This document shows positions 16,107 through 24,604 of a stretch of 64,000 nt of DNA, one piece after another (the first letter of the stretch is position 1; each line of letters begins with the position of its first letter). Below the pieces are notes generated by a model, which ran no database searches, had not been told where the DNA came from, and saw nothing but the letters and a program-made list of their open reading frames with translations. The position numbers were made by a program, and so were the translations under genes. This DNA is from Streptomyces marokkonensis (lineage in GTDB: Bacteria > Actinomycetota > Actinomycetes > Streptomycetales > Streptomycetaceae). The DNA lies in contig NZ_VSKS01000012.1 in the NCBI RefSeq assembly GCF_008312835.1, positions 124,001 through 188,000 of the forward strand, written 5' to 3'.

Positions 16107-16262
16107 GAGGGGGCCCCCGGGGGCTCATCAGGGCGCTGGTGCTCCGCGGTCGGACGCCCCGTGCGGGTCGTACGGGGCGTGTGAGTCACGGAAGCTAACG
16201 GAATGTAGGCGGCCGGGGGAAGACGCCGGACGGGATCTCGGCGCTTCGTCCGATCCGTGAGA

Positions 16263-16298
16263 AAGCGGACGTCCGGAATCAGGAAGCGGACGTCCGGA
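16263..16298. repeat. Tandem 15-base repeat with CGGACGTCCG palindromes
   Basis: AAGCGGACGTCCGGA occurs at 16263-16277 and 16284-16298, exactly 21 bases apart, two helical turns. Each copy contains the 10-base palindrome CGGACGTCCG. It lies about 160 bases upstream of the ABC ATPase and in the gap before the small membrane gene's 3' end. The arrangement suits a dimeric regulator binding twice on one face. Confidence 0.5.
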
Positions 16299-16336
16299 TT
16301 CGGTGCGCGGGACGGCCGGCCGCCACGTGTTCCGCG

Positions 16337-16528
16337 TCAGTCGTCCCCGCTGTCGGAGCCGTTCGCGGAGCCGCCGCGCGGACGGCCCGCCCGGAGCAGT
16401 TCACCCGCCGCCAGGGTGGCCCTCGCGGCACCGCGCGCCCAGCGCGGGCCGCCCCGCGCGGCCCAGACCACGCAGGCGCATCCCCCGACGACGACGACAA
16501 GAACAGCGGACAGGACAAGAAGAAGCAT
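16337..16528 (-). CDS. Small single-pass membrane protein
   Basis: A 63-residue protein: one strongly hydrophobic N-terminal segment (LLLVLSAVLVVVVGGCACVVW) then a basic, Gly/Ser/Asp-rich tail (GSANGSDSGDD at the end). The ATG at 16528 has AGGGGGG upstream. It does not match a family I recognise. It lies between the MFS gene and the ABC ATPase on the same strand. Confidence 0.55.
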   Translation of the reverse strand: MLLLVLSAVLVVVVGGCACVVWAARGGPRWARGAARATLAAGELLRAGRPRGGSANGSDSGDD

Positions 16529-16630
16529 GAGGTCCCCCCTCGTGGGCGCAGGGCACCCGGTCCCCGGTGCGCTGCCCGGACCGGTGTGTGATCCCGCCAT
16601 CCTGCCGTACGGGACCGCCCCCGGGACCGT

Positions 16631-17860
16631 TCAGCGGGTCGTACGGCACCGGGGGCGGCCCCGGGTCCCGTTCCGGCCGGGCGGCCGGTCCTCCGCGGGG
16701 CCGCAGGGAGTGCGCAGGGCGACGCCCGAGGACAGCAGGAGCAGCGCGCCCAGCGTCACGAACGGCGCCGCCGCGCCCGCGACCCCGGCGATCAGGCCCG
16801 CCGCAGCGGGCGCCGCGACCTGCCCCAGACGGTTGCCGGTCAGGCGCAGGGCGAGGGCCGTGGAGCGGGCCCCGCCGGGAGCGGCCCGGACGACCGTCGT
16901 CATGGAGAGCGGCTGGCCGACGCCCAGGCAGAAGCCCAGGGCCGCCAGGTCGAGCGCCAGCGCCCAGACCGGCACCGGCAGCGCGACGCCCGCGCACAGC
17001 AGCGCCGCCAGCAGACAGGTGAGCGTCAGCAGCGCCGTGCGGCCGAGCAGCCGCAGCAGGGGTGTGAGCACCAGCCGGCAGGCGATCGTGGCCGCCGCGC
17101 GCAGGCTCAGCAGCAGGCCGATGACGGCCGGGTCGATGCCCCGGTGCTCGCCGAGCACCGGGAGGTAGGCGGTGAGGACGTCGGTCGCGGACAGCACCGC
17201 CAGGCTGACGAGGATGCCCGCGGGGACGCCCCGGGCGCGCAGGATGCCGCGCACCGGTACCCGTTCGCCCGGCGCCGTACGGGACGCCGGGACCGCCGGG
17301 AGCTCCGTGCGCCACAGGGAGGTGAGGGCGAGCGCCCCGCCCGCTCCCGCCGCCAGCAGGGCGAGCGCACTGGTACGGGCCATGTCGGCGCCGATCAGCG
17401 CGCCCGCCGCGATGGGCCCGGCCAGCTGCCCGAGCGAGGCGCCGATCGTGAAGTGGCCGAAGTTGCGGTCCTGTTCGCCGGGTGCGGACTGGCGCGCGAC
17501 GAGCGACTGCGCGCCGATGACGAAGCAGAGATGGCCGAGGCCCGTCACCCCGCTCCACAGGGCGATCGACCACAACGAGCCGGCGATGCCGCTCAGCGCG
17601 CAGCCGCCGGATATGAGCACCACGCCGGCCGGCAGCAGGGGCGCGCAGCGGCCGCGGTCGGTGCGCCGGCCGAGCGGTACGGCGGCGAACAGCGGGAGCA
17701 GCGCGTACACGCCCGCGATCACACCCACCGCCCGCTCGTCCGCGCCCAGTGCCAGCGCCCGGTAGGAGACGGCGGGCCGGGCCATCGACACCGCCCCCTG
17801 GGCGAAGCCGAAGGCGATGACGAGGCGGAGCAGCCAGCCGCGGTCCCCACCGGGCGCCAT
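16631..17860 (-). CDS. MFS transporter
   Basis: A 409-residue major facilitator with about twelve hydrophobic segments. Helix 2-3 loop motif PLGRRTDRGR matches the MFS G-x3-D-R/K-x-G-R/K loop. The second half starts near RGVPAGILVSLAVLSATDVLTAYL. The ATG at 17860 has GGAAGGA at good spacing, 31 bases after the CitMHS stop codon, so the two genes are probably one operon. Substrate is not evident; pairing with a citrate transporter could mean a related organic acid or metal complex. The C-terminal ~30 residues are basic and probably cytosolic. Confidence 0.85.
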   Translation of the reverse strand: MAPGGDRGWLLRLVIAFGFAQGAVSMARPAVSYRALALGADERAVGVIAGVYALLPLFAAVPLGRRTDRGRCAPLLPAGVVLISGGCALSGIAGSLWSIALWSGVTGLGHLCFVIGAQSLVARQSAPGEQDRNFGHFTIGASLGQLAGPIAAGALIGADMARTSALALLAAGAGGALALTSLWRTELPAVPASRTAPGERVPVRGILRARGVPAGILVSLAVLSATDVLTAYLPVLGEHRGIDPAVIGLLLSLRAAATIACRLVLTPLLRLLGRTALLTLTCLLAALLCAGVALPVPVWALALDLAALGFCLGVGQPLSMTTVVRAAPGGARSTALALRLTGNRLGQVAAPAAAGLIAGVAGAAAPFVTLGALLLLSSGVALRTPCGPAEDRPPGRNGTRGRPRCRTTR

Positions 17861-17891
17861 GACCGGGTCCTTCCCTTCAGGTGTGCGGGGC

Positions 17892-19325
17892 TCAGACGAT
17901 GCCGAACAGGAAGCCGGCCCCGAGGATCAGCAGGCAGGTCAGGGCCGCCCACTTCACCACGAACCGCGTGTGGTCGCCGAACTCCACCTTGGCCATGCCC
18001 ACCAGGACGTACACCGCGGGGACGAGCGGGCTGGACATGTGCAGCGGCTGGCCGACGAGGGAGGCACGGGCCATCTCCAGCGGGGAGACGCCGTGCGCCG
18101 CTCCGGCCTCGGCGAGCACGGGCAGGACACCGAAGTAGAAGCCGTCGTTGGACATGAAGTACGTCAGCGGCAGGCTCAGCACCCCGGTGACCAGGGCCAT
18201 GTGCGGGCCCAAGCCGCCGGGGACGACGTCCACGAGCCACGTGGCCATGCTGTCGACCATCCCGGTGCCCTGGAGGACGCCGGTGAACACGGCGGCGGCG
18301 AAGACCATGCCGGAGACGTTGAGGACGTTGTCGGCGTGGGCCGCGATACGGGCCTTCTGGTCGGGGATGTGGGGGAAGTTGACGGAGAGCGCGAGCGCGG
18401 CGCCGAGCAGGAACAGCACCGGGATCGGCAGCCACTCCATGATCATGGCGGTGAGCAGGGAGACGGTGAGCAGCGCGTTGAACCAGTAGAGCTTCGGGCG
18501 CAGGGTGGGGCGGTTCGGGTCGAGGCCCTGGAAGTCGGCGTCGTCCTCCGCGTCGTCCTCCGCGTCGTCCTCCGCGCCGGCGTCCGGGCCGTCGCCGGAG
18601 CCGCCGGTGAGCCGGGCGCCCGTGCCGGCGCCGCCGGCGGAACCCGCGCCGACCAGCACGGTCTCCGTCTCCTCGGCCTCCTCCTTCACCGGCGTCCGGT
18701 CCAGCGTCAGCGCGCCGAGCCGCCTGCGCTCCCGCAGGCCCAGCACGTACGCCAGGACGAAGACGCCGAGCAGCCCGACCAGCAGGGCGGGGATCATGGG
18801 GACGAAGATGTCACTGGCGTCGAGCTTCAGCGCGGTCGCGGCACGGGCCGTCGGGCCGCCCCAGGGAAGGGTGTTCATCACGCCGTTGGCCATGGCGGCG
18901 ACGCCGGTCATCACCACCAGGCTCATCTTCAGGCGCTTGTACAGCGGGTACATCGCGGACACGGTGATCATGAAGGTGGTGGATCCGTCGCCGTCCAGCG
19001 ACACGATCGCGGCGAGCACCGCGGTGCCGACGACGATCCGCATCGGGTCCGCCTTGCAGAACCTGAGGATCCCGCGGACGATCGGGTCGAAGAGTCCGAC
19101 GTCGATCATCACACCGAAGTAGACGATCGCGAACATGAGCATCGCCGCGGTGGGGGCGAGGCTGGACACGCCGTCGATGACGTAGTCACCGAGGTGCGCG
19201 CCCTTGCCGACGAACACGCAGAACAGCGCGGGGATCAGCACGAGCGCCGCGATCGGCGACATCTTCTTCATCATGATCAGGACCAGGAAGGTCGCGATCA
19301 TGGCGAAGCCGAGGATGGTCAGCAT
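17892..19325 (-). CDS. CitMHS-family citrate-metal:proton symporter
   Basis: A 477-residue membrane protein of the CitMHS family, which takes up citrate complexed with a divalent metal with protons. The N-terminus MLTILGFAMIATFLVLIMM, the SLDGDGSTTFMI region and SNDGFYFGVLPVLAE are typical. Between helices, at about residues 205-280, is a long cytosolic linker rich in Ser/Gly and ending in a tandem acidic repeat (EDDAEDDAEDDADF, encoded by repeated GTCCTCCGC triplet-like units). The acidic repeat is longer than usual and may vary between strains. The ATG at 19325 lacks a strong Shine-Dalgarno. A 9-base inverted repeat lies upstream (19334-19389). Confidence 0.9.
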   Translation of the reverse strand: MLTILGFAMIATFLVLIMMKKMSPIAALVLIPALFCVFVGKGAHLGDYVIDGVSSLAPTAAMLMFAIVYFGVMIDVGLFDPIVRGILRFCKADPMRIVVGTAVLAAIVSLDGDGSTTFMITVSAMYPLYKRLKMSLVVMTGVAAMANGVMNTLPWGGPTARAATALKLDASDIFVPMIPALLVGLLGVFVLAYVLGLRERRRLGALTLDRTPVKEEAEETETVLVGAGSAGGAGTGARLTGGSGDGPDAGAEDDAEDDAEDDADFQGLDPNRPTLRPKLYWFNALLTVSLLTAMIMEWLPIPVLFLLGAALALSVNFPHIPDQKARIAAHADNVLNVSGMVFAAAVFTGVLQGTGMVDSMATWLVDVVPGGLGPHMALVTGVLSLPLTYFMSNDGFYFGVLPVLAEAGAAHGVSPLEMARASLVGQPLHMSSPLVPAVYVLVGMAKVEFGDHTRFVVKWAALTCLLILGAGFLFGIV

Positions 19326-19333
19326 GAGTGGAT

Positions 19334-19389
19334 ACCTAACGTTCGCCCTTGAACATCCCACCAGGGCCGGCGGTGCGACGACGTTAGGT
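19334..19389. promoter_or_regulatory. Separated inverted repeat ACCTAACGT ... ACGTTAGGT
   Basis: Perfect 9-base half-sites at 19334-19342 and 19381-19389, centres 47 bases apart, directly upstream of the CitMHS start codon. Such spacing suits cooperative regulator binding or looping. Confidence 0.45.
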
Positions 19390-19459
19390 GCGGCAAAGCC
19401 GCGTCAGCAAGACGTTGACCCGCGAGCAATAAGCGCAAAACCCCAGGTCACAGCTTTGC

Positions 19460-21724
19460 TCAGGTCAGAGCGTCGAACGTTTCGGTCACGACGGCGGCCA
19501 CCGGGGCCACCTCGACGGGCACTCCGTTCAGCACGGCGTTGCCCGACAGCGGGTCCAGGAGGCTGCCGTCGAGGAGCTGGTTGACGTTGGCGCCGGGATC
19601 GGCCGCGGCGTGCCGGAGGCGGGTGCCGGGGCGGTCGTGCCCCCAGCCGTGCGGCAGGCTCACCACCCCGCGGCGTACGGCGTCGGTTACCTCCGCGGGG
19701 GCGGTCACCTCTCCCCCGGCGCCCTTGATGCGTACCGGCTGCCCGTCCCGCACGCCGAGGCGTTCGGCGTCGTCGGGGTGGAGGTGGAGGGTGCAGCGGT
19801 TGGAACCGCCGGTGAGGGCGGGCACGTTGTGCATCCAGCTGTTGTTGGAGCGCAGATGGCGGCGGCCGACGAGGACGAGCCCGTCGGGGCGTTCGTCCAG
19901 GGCGGCGCGCAGCCGGGGGAGGTCGGCGGCGATCGGCTCCGGCAGCAGCTCGACCTGTCCGCTGCGGGTCTTCAGCGGCTGGGGCAGCCGCGGGCGCAGG
20001 GGGCCGAGGTCGATGCCGTGCGGGTGGGCGAGCAGCCTGTCCAGGGTGAGTCCGTCCGGGTCGGCGCCGAAGCCGTCGCCGTAGGGGCCGAGACGCAGCA
20101 TCATGTCGAGGCGCCGTTCGGGGCCGTTCTCGCCGGTGAGCAGGCCGGCGAGCTCCTGCGGGTCGCGGCCGTGCACCGGGGAGTGCGGGTCCCGGACCGC
20201 CTTGCCGAGGGTCTGGTCGATCACCATGGCGTCCACGGCGGCGGGGTCGGCGCCGTGCATGCCGGTGGCGGCCAGGACGAGCCGGGCCAGGATCTCGGTC
20301 TCGGCCATGCGGCCGGGCTCCAGGGGGACGGCGGGGCGGGTGTAGCGGACCTGGTTGCGCACGGCGAGGGTGTTGAAGGCGAAGTCGTGGTGCGGGCTCT
20401 GCGCGGGCGGGGGCGGCGGCAGGACGACGTCCGCGTGGCGTGAGGTCTCGTTGAGGTACGGGTCGACGCTCACCATGAAGTCCAGCGAGCCGAGCGCCTT
20501 GTCGAGCCGCTCGCCGTCCGGGGCGGAGAGCACCGGGTTGGCGGCGACGGCGATCAGGGCGCGGACCGGCTCTCCCTCGTCGGTGGGGGTGTCGATCTCC
20601 TCGGCGAGCGCGGACAGCGGCAGTTCGCCCTTGGCCTCGGGGTGCCGGCGCACCCGGGAGTGCCAGCGTCCGAGGGCGAAACCGCGGCCGGGTCCGGCGG
20701 GGCGGGGCGTCCTGTCGGTGGCGGCCTGCGGGAAGAGGGCGCCGCCGGGCCGGTCGAGGTTGCCGGTGAGGACGTTGAGGACGTCGACGAGCCAGCTCGC
20801 GAGGGTGCCGTGCGGGACGGTGCAGCTGCCGATGCGGCCGTAGACGGCGGCGGTGGGGGCGGCGGCGAGTTCGCGGGCCAGGGTGCGGATGCCGGCGGCG
20901 TCGATGTCGCAGGCGCCGGACACCGCTTCGGGCGTGAAGTCGGCCAGTGCCGCGGCGAGTTCGCGCTGGCCCCGGATGTGCGGCGCCCGCTCGCCGAGGT
21001 CGGCGAGGCCCTCGTCGAACAGGGTGTGCGCCATCGCGGCGAGGAGCAGCGCGTCGGTGCCGGGGCGGATGGCGAGGTGCCGGTCGGCGAGGCGGGCGGT
21101 GCGGGTGCGGCGGGGGTCGATGACGGTGAGGGTGCCGCCGCGGGCCCTGAGCGCCTTCAGCCGGCCGGGGAAGTCGGGGGCGGTGCACAGACTCCCGTTG
21201 GACTCCAGGGGGTTGGCGCCGATCAGCAGGAGGTGGTCGGTGCGGTCGAGGTCGGGCACGGGGATGAGGTTCGCGTCGCCGAAGAGCAGTCCGCTGGAGA
21301 CGTGCTTGGGCATCTGGTCGACGGTGGAGGCGGTGAACAGGCTGCGGGTGCCGAGCCCGCCGATCAGCACGGGCGGGTAGAGGGCGCCGGCCACGGTGTG
21401 GACGTTGGGGTTGCCGAGGACGACGCCGACGGCGTGCGGTCCGTGCCGTTCGGCGACGGGCCGTATCCCCGCGGCCACGGCGTCGAACGCCTCCTCCCAG
21501 GTCGCCTCGCGCAGCTCGCCGTCGACGCGGACGAGCGGGGCGCGCAGCCGGTCGGGGTCGGAGTCCACGGCGCCGAAGGCGGCGCCCTTGGGGCAGATGA
21601 ATCCCTTGCTGAACACGTCGTCGCGGTCGCCGCGGGCGCCGGTGACCCGGCCGTCCTCGATGGTGAGGGTCAGGCCGCAGGTGGCCTCGCACAGGGGGCA
21701 GACACGAAGGGCGGTGCGGGACAC
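19460..21724 (-). CDS. Molybdopterin-dependent oxidoreductase (formate dehydrogenase/nitrate reductase superfamily)
   Basis: A 754-residue cytosolic protein with no signal peptide. A [4Fe-4S] cluster motif is at the N-terminus: Cys9, Cys12, Cys16 and Cys44 (CPLCEATC, then FICPKG). Next come the molybdopterin-guanine-dinucleotide domains (ANPLESNGSL, VIDPRRTRTA, VSVDPYLNETSRHADVVLP) and a C-terminal barrel (LHLHPDDAERLGV, GANVNQLLDG). The GTG at 21724 has GGGAGGA upstream; the extension to 21787 would run over the TetR operator. It is preceded by a TetR gene with a palindrome between. No electron-transfer subunits are near, so substrate and partner are unknown. It groups with actinobacterial 'molybdopterin oxidoreductases' of unknown role. 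Confidence 0.87.
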   Translation of the reverse strand: MSRTALRVCPLCEATCGLTLTIEDGRVTGARGDRDDVFSKGFICPKGAAFGAVDSDPDRLRAPLVRVDGELREATWEEAFDAVAAGIRPVAERHGPHAVGVVLGNPNVHTVAGALYPPVLIGGLGTRSLFTASTVDQMPKHVSSGLLFGDANLIPVPDLDRTDHLLLIGANPLESNGSLCTAPDFPGRLKALRARGGTLTVIDPRRTRTARLADRHLAIRPGTDALLLAAMAHTLFDEGLADLGERAPHIRGQRELAAALADFTPEAVSGACDIDAAGIRTLARELAAAPTAAVYGRIGSCTVPHGTLASWLVDVLNVLTGNLDRPGGALFPQAATDRTPRPAGPGRGFALGRWHSRVRRHPEAKGELPLSALAEEIDTPTDEGEPVRALIAVAANPVLSAPDGERLDKALGSLDFMVSVDPYLNETSRHADVVLPPPPPAQSPHHDFAFNTLAVRNQVRYTRPAVPLEPGRMAETEILARLVLAATGMHGADPAAVDAMVIDQTLGKAVRDPHSPVHGRDPQELAGLLTGENGPERRLDMMLRLGPYGDGFGADPDGLTLDRLLAHPHGIDLGPLRPRLPQPLKTRSGQVELLPEPIAADLPRLRAALDERPDGLVLVGRRHLRSNNSWMHNVPALTGGSNRCTLHLHPDDAERLGVRDGQPVRIKGAGGEVTAPAEVTDAVRRGVVSLPHGWGHDRPGTRLRHAAADPGANVNQLLDGSLLDPLSGNAVLNGVPVEVAPVAAVVTETFDALT

Positions 21725-21767
21725 GGGTCCTCCCGGGTACGGCGGCGGTGACGCGCGGACGGGCCGA

Positions 21768-21785
21768 GCATACCGACCGGTACGC
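21768..21785. promoter_or_regulatory. TetR operator before the molybdopterin enzyme
   Basis: GCATACCGACCGGTACGC is an imperfect 18-base palindrome (14 of 18 positions symmetric), 44 bases upstream of the oxidoreductase GTG and just after the TetR stop codon. It shares CATACCGACCGGT with the site at 2358-2373. Confidence 0.55.
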
Positions 21786-21815
21786 ATGGAGGGGAGGGGG
21801 TGCCGCGGGCGGGTC

Positions 21816-22436
21816 TCAGTCCAGCACCTGGGCGAGATAGGCGCGCAGCATCCCGCGCAGTTCGCCGATGACCTTCTCGTCCCCCTCGGGCGCCATCCGG
21901 AACGCCAGGTGGATGAGGGCGTCGGCGGTCTCGACGGCGACGAGGAAGGTGCGGCGCAGGTCCTCGTCGGCCTCGCGGCCGAGATAGGCGGAGAGCAGGT
22001 CGGTGAGACGGTCGGCGACCCGGCGGTTGGGTTCGGCCCGGAGGGTGCCGACCGGTATCTGGTTGCCGAAGTCGACGAGGGAGAAGCCGGGGGCGGTGCG
22101 CTTCATGTCCAGGTACGCGTCGAGCACGACGTCCATGGCGTGCCGCCAGCCCTGGTCGCCCGCGGCCCCGAGGCGTTCGCCGACCCGTTCGGTGAAGCGC
22201 TCGAGATTGCGCTGGGCCAGGGCGTCGGCCATCTGGCGTTTGTTGCCGAAGAAGCGGTAGACGGAGCCGATGGGCACACCGGCGCGCTCCGCGACGGCCC
22301 GGGTGCTCAGGTCGTCGTATCCGGCCTCGTCGAGGAGTTCGGCGCAGGCGTCGAGGATTCTGGCCAGCCGTTCGGCGCTGCGCCGCTGCACGGGCGCTCT
22401 GCGGAGCGATGTCGCGTGAGGCACGGGCCTCATCAT
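21816..22436 (-). CDS. TetR-family regulator
   Basis: A 206-residue TetR protein with helix-turn-helix at about residues 20-65 (RILDACAELLDEAGYDDLST, VPIGSVYRFFGNKRQMA). The C-terminal region (RMAPEGDEKVIGELRGMLRAYL) resembles the TetR_C domain that ends in a helical dimer interface. The ATG at 22436 overlaps the upstream lipoprotein gene's TGA in an ATGA junction, so translation is probably coupled; a second ATG follows at 22433. Downstream on the same strand is the molybdopterin oxidoreductase, with the operator in between, making this its likely regulator. Confidence 0.88.
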   Translation of the reverse strand: MMRPVPHATSLRRAPVQRRSAERLARILDACAELLDEAGYDDLSTRAVAERAGVPIGSVYRFFGNKRQMADALAQRNLERFTERVGERLGAAGDQGWRHAMDVVLDAYLDMKRTAPGFSLVDFGNQIPVGTLRAEPNRRVADRLTDLLSAYLGREADEDLRRTFLVAVETADALIHLAFRMAPEGDEKVIGELRGMLRAYLAQVLD

Positions 22437-23056
22437 GCCCGCTCGGCACCGTCCGGTGAACCTCGCCCTCCGCTACGGTGGCGGCCGCCCGCCCCGTGTC
22501 CCGGTCCGCCGGGGACGGCCGCCCCGGCGAGGGGCTCCGCCCCGGGGTCCGCGCTCGGCTCCCGCTCCGACACCGTGATGTCGGCCGTGCTCTCGACGGG
22601 CTCGCCGTCCACGGCCCACGCCGAGCCGTCGTCGGCGTAGAGGCGCACGGTGATCTGGTGCGTGCCGCGCGGGACCATGCTGCCCGGGAGGTGGTACTCG
22701 GGGGTGCGCAGCAGGGCGACGCGGCGGCCGTTCACCTCGAGGTGGGCCAGTCCGCGGCCGGCCGCCGCCCGCTTGCCCGTGCCGTCCGGCGAGAAGCGGA
22801 AGTTGCGCACCCGCAGCCGTACGTCCCAGCCGCCGTCCGAGTCGGGCGCGACCTCGACGCCGACCTCGGGCGCGGTCCGCCCGTCCACCTCGCGCAGGGG
22901 GCGCCCGTCCTCGTCCCGCTCGTCGAGGAGCCGGCCGACGGGCGAGGACGGCACCTCGTCCCGCCCCCGGGCGGCACGTGAGTCACAGCCCGCGGACCCG
23001 GCCGCCAGGACGACACAGACCGCGAGCGCGGTGAGGGTGCTCCGCCTCCACGTCAT
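22433..23056 (-). CDS. Predicted lipoprotein of unknown function
   Basis: A 207-residue secreted lipoprotein. The signal peptide (TLTALAVCVVLAAGSAGC) ends in a lipobox with the modified Cys near residue 24. The body is beta-rich (DVRLRVRNFRFSPDGTG, VPRGTHQITVRLYADDGSAW), resembling immunoglobulin-like or copper-handling extracellular domains, but I do not recognise the family. A Gly/His-rich tail closes it. No Shine-Dalgarno precedes the ATG at 23056; TACGCT about 11 bases upstream could be a -10 for a near-leaderless message. Its stop overlaps the TetR start by 4 bases, so the order lipoprotein-TetR-oxidoreductase may be one transcription unit. Confidence 0.72.
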   Translation of the reverse strand: MTWRRSTLTALAVCVVLAAGSAGCDSRAARGRDEVPSSPVGRLLDERDEDGRPLREVDGRTAPEVGVEVAPDSDGGWDVRLRVRNFRFSPDGTGKRAAAGRGLAHLEVNGRRVALLRTPEYHLPGSMVPRGTHQITVRLYADDGSAWAVDGEPVESTADITVSEREPSADPGAEPLAGAAVPGGPGHGAGGRHRSGGRGSPDGAERA

Positions 23057-23159
23057 GCCGGGGAGCGTAGAACAGGGGTGCGAGCCCGCGGATCCACCTG
23101 AAGTCGGGTTCCGTGTCCTCCGCCGAGAGGAGGAGCGCCACCGGGATCGCGCGGCCCCC

Positions 23160-23199
23160 TTGCGCCGGGGAAAACGCAATCCTACGGTGTCCCATAGGA
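23160..23199 (+). promoter_or_regulatory. hmgA promoter with palindromic operator
   Basis: -35 TTGCGC (23160-23165), 17-base spacer, -10 TACGGT (23183-23188). A palindrome TCCTACGGTGTCCCATAGGA (23180-23199; outer TCCTA/TAGGA and inner GG/CC symmetric) covers the -10 and predicted start. The regulator is unknown; the downstream GntR is one candidate. Confidence 0.6.
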
Positions 23200-23224
23200 A
23201 TCGGATCGCAAGGGAGCAGCGAAC

Positions 23225-24577
23225 ATGACCGATGGGGGCACCGCCCGCGCGAGCGCGTCCGAGCGAGAGGGAGCGCGCAAGGCCGCGGAAGCACTGGAAC
23301 ACCTCACCGGCTTCGGCAACGAGCACAGCTCCGAGGCGATCCCGGGCGCCCTGCCCGAGGGCCGCAACTCGCCGCAGCGCGCCCCGCTCGGGCTGTACGC
23401 GGAGCAGCTGAGCGGTTCGGCGTTCACCGAGCCGCGGGCGGAGAACCGCCGCTCCTGGCTGTACCGGATCCGCCCGTCGGCCGCCCACCCGGCGTTCACC
23501 CGCACGGGCAACGGCGCCCTGCGCACCGCGCCCTTCACCCAGACGGTCCCCGATCCCAACCGGCTGCGCTGGAACCCGCTGCCCGGCCCGGCCGAGGGCA
23601 CCGACTTCCTGGCCGGGCTGTGGACCCTGGGGGGCAACGGCGATGTCACCCAGCGCACCGGAATGGCCGTGCACCTGTACCACGCCACCGCCTCGATGGA
23701 CCGCGTGTTCAGCGACGCCGACGGTGAGCTGCTGATCGTCCCCGAGCGCGGTGGTCTGCTGCTGCGCACGGAGTTCGGGTTGCTGCATGTCGAGCCGGGA
23801 CACATCGCGCTGATTCCTCGTGGGGTCCGGTTCCGTGTGGATCTCCTGGACGAGTCCGCCCGCGGCTACGTGTGCGAGAACTACGGGGCGCCGTTCCGTC
23901 TCCCCGACCTCGGCCCGATCGGCGCCAACGGCCTGGCCAACGCCCGTGACTTCCGGGCGCCCGTCGCCGCCTTCGAGGACGTCGAGGGCCCGGTGGAGGT
24001 GGTGAACAAGTTCTGCGGCAACCTCTGGTCGGCGACCTATGACCACTCCCCGCTCGATGTCGTCGCCTGGCATGGCAACCATGTGCCGTACGCCTACGAT
24101 CTGCGCCGCTTCAATGTGATGGGCACCATCTCCTACGACCACCCGGACCCGTCGATCTTCACGGTGCTGACGTCTCCGAGCGACACCCCCGGGCTGGCCG
24201 GGGTGGACTTCGTGGTCTTCGCCCCGCGCTGGCTGGTGGGCGAGGACACCTTCCGCCCGCCGTACTTCCACCGGAACGTGATGAGCGAGTACATGGGCCT
24301 GATCGAGGGCGCGTACGACGCGAAGGCGGAGGGCTTCGTACCGGGCGGGGGCTCGCTGCACAACATGATGTCGGCGCACGGCCCGGACCGGGAGACGTTC
24401 GAGAAGGCGAGCGCCGCGGAGCTGCGCCCGCAGAAGATCGACGACGGTCTGGCCTTCATGTTCGAGACCCGCTGGCCGGTGTCCCTGACCCCCCAGGCGG
24501 CCCGGGCCGAGCACCTGCAACAGGGCTACGACGACGTGTGGCAGGGGCTCGAGCGTCACTTCCGGCCGTTGCACTGA
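23225..24577 (+). CDS. hmgA: Homogentisate 1,2-dioxygenase
   Basis: A 450-residue non-haem iron enzyme that opens homogentisate to maleylacetoacetate in tyrosine and phenylalanine breakdown. It reads as a full-length member: [20 protein letters not shown] at the N-terminus, [21 protein letters not shown], and the iron-ligand region [16 protein letters not shown] with the ligand Glu and preceding His, then [11 protein letters not shown]. The ATG follows GGGAG. Loss of this gene typically gives brown pyomelanin pigment. The next pathway genes (fumarylacetoacetase, isomerase) are not adjacent, as is usual in Streptomyces. It is probably co-transcribed with the GntR gene, 27 bases downstream. Confidence 0.97.
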   Translation: MTDGGTARASASEREGARKAAEALEHLTGFGNEHSSEAIPGALPEGRNSPQRAPLGLYAEQLSGSAFTEPRAENRRSWLYRIRPSAAHPAFTRTGNGALRTAPFTQTVPDPNRLRWNPLPGPAEGTDFLAGLWTLGGNGDVTQRTGMAVHLYHATASMDRVFSDADGELLIVPERGGLLLRTEFGLLHVEPGHIALIPRGVRFRVDLLDESARGYVCENYGAPFRLPDLGPIGANGLANARDFRAPVAAFEDVEGPVEVVNKFCGNLWSATYDHSPLDVVAWHGNHVPYAYDLRRFNVMGTISYDHPDPSIFTVLTSPSDTPGLAGVDFVVFAPRWLVGEDTFRPPYFHRNVMSEYMGLIEGAYDAKAEGFVPGGGSLHNMMSAHGPDRETFEKASAAELRPQKIDDGLAFMFETRWPVSLTPQAARAEHLQQGYDDVWQGLERHFRPLH

Positions 24578-24604
24578 ACGTTCTCGGACCGGTACGGATA
24601 GCCC

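Noticed and set aside
18540-18600. Tandem GTCCTCCGC units as a possible intergenic repeat
   Set aside because: They encode the in-frame acidic EDDAEDDAEDDA linker of the CitMHS protein, so this is a coding repeat and not a separate element.
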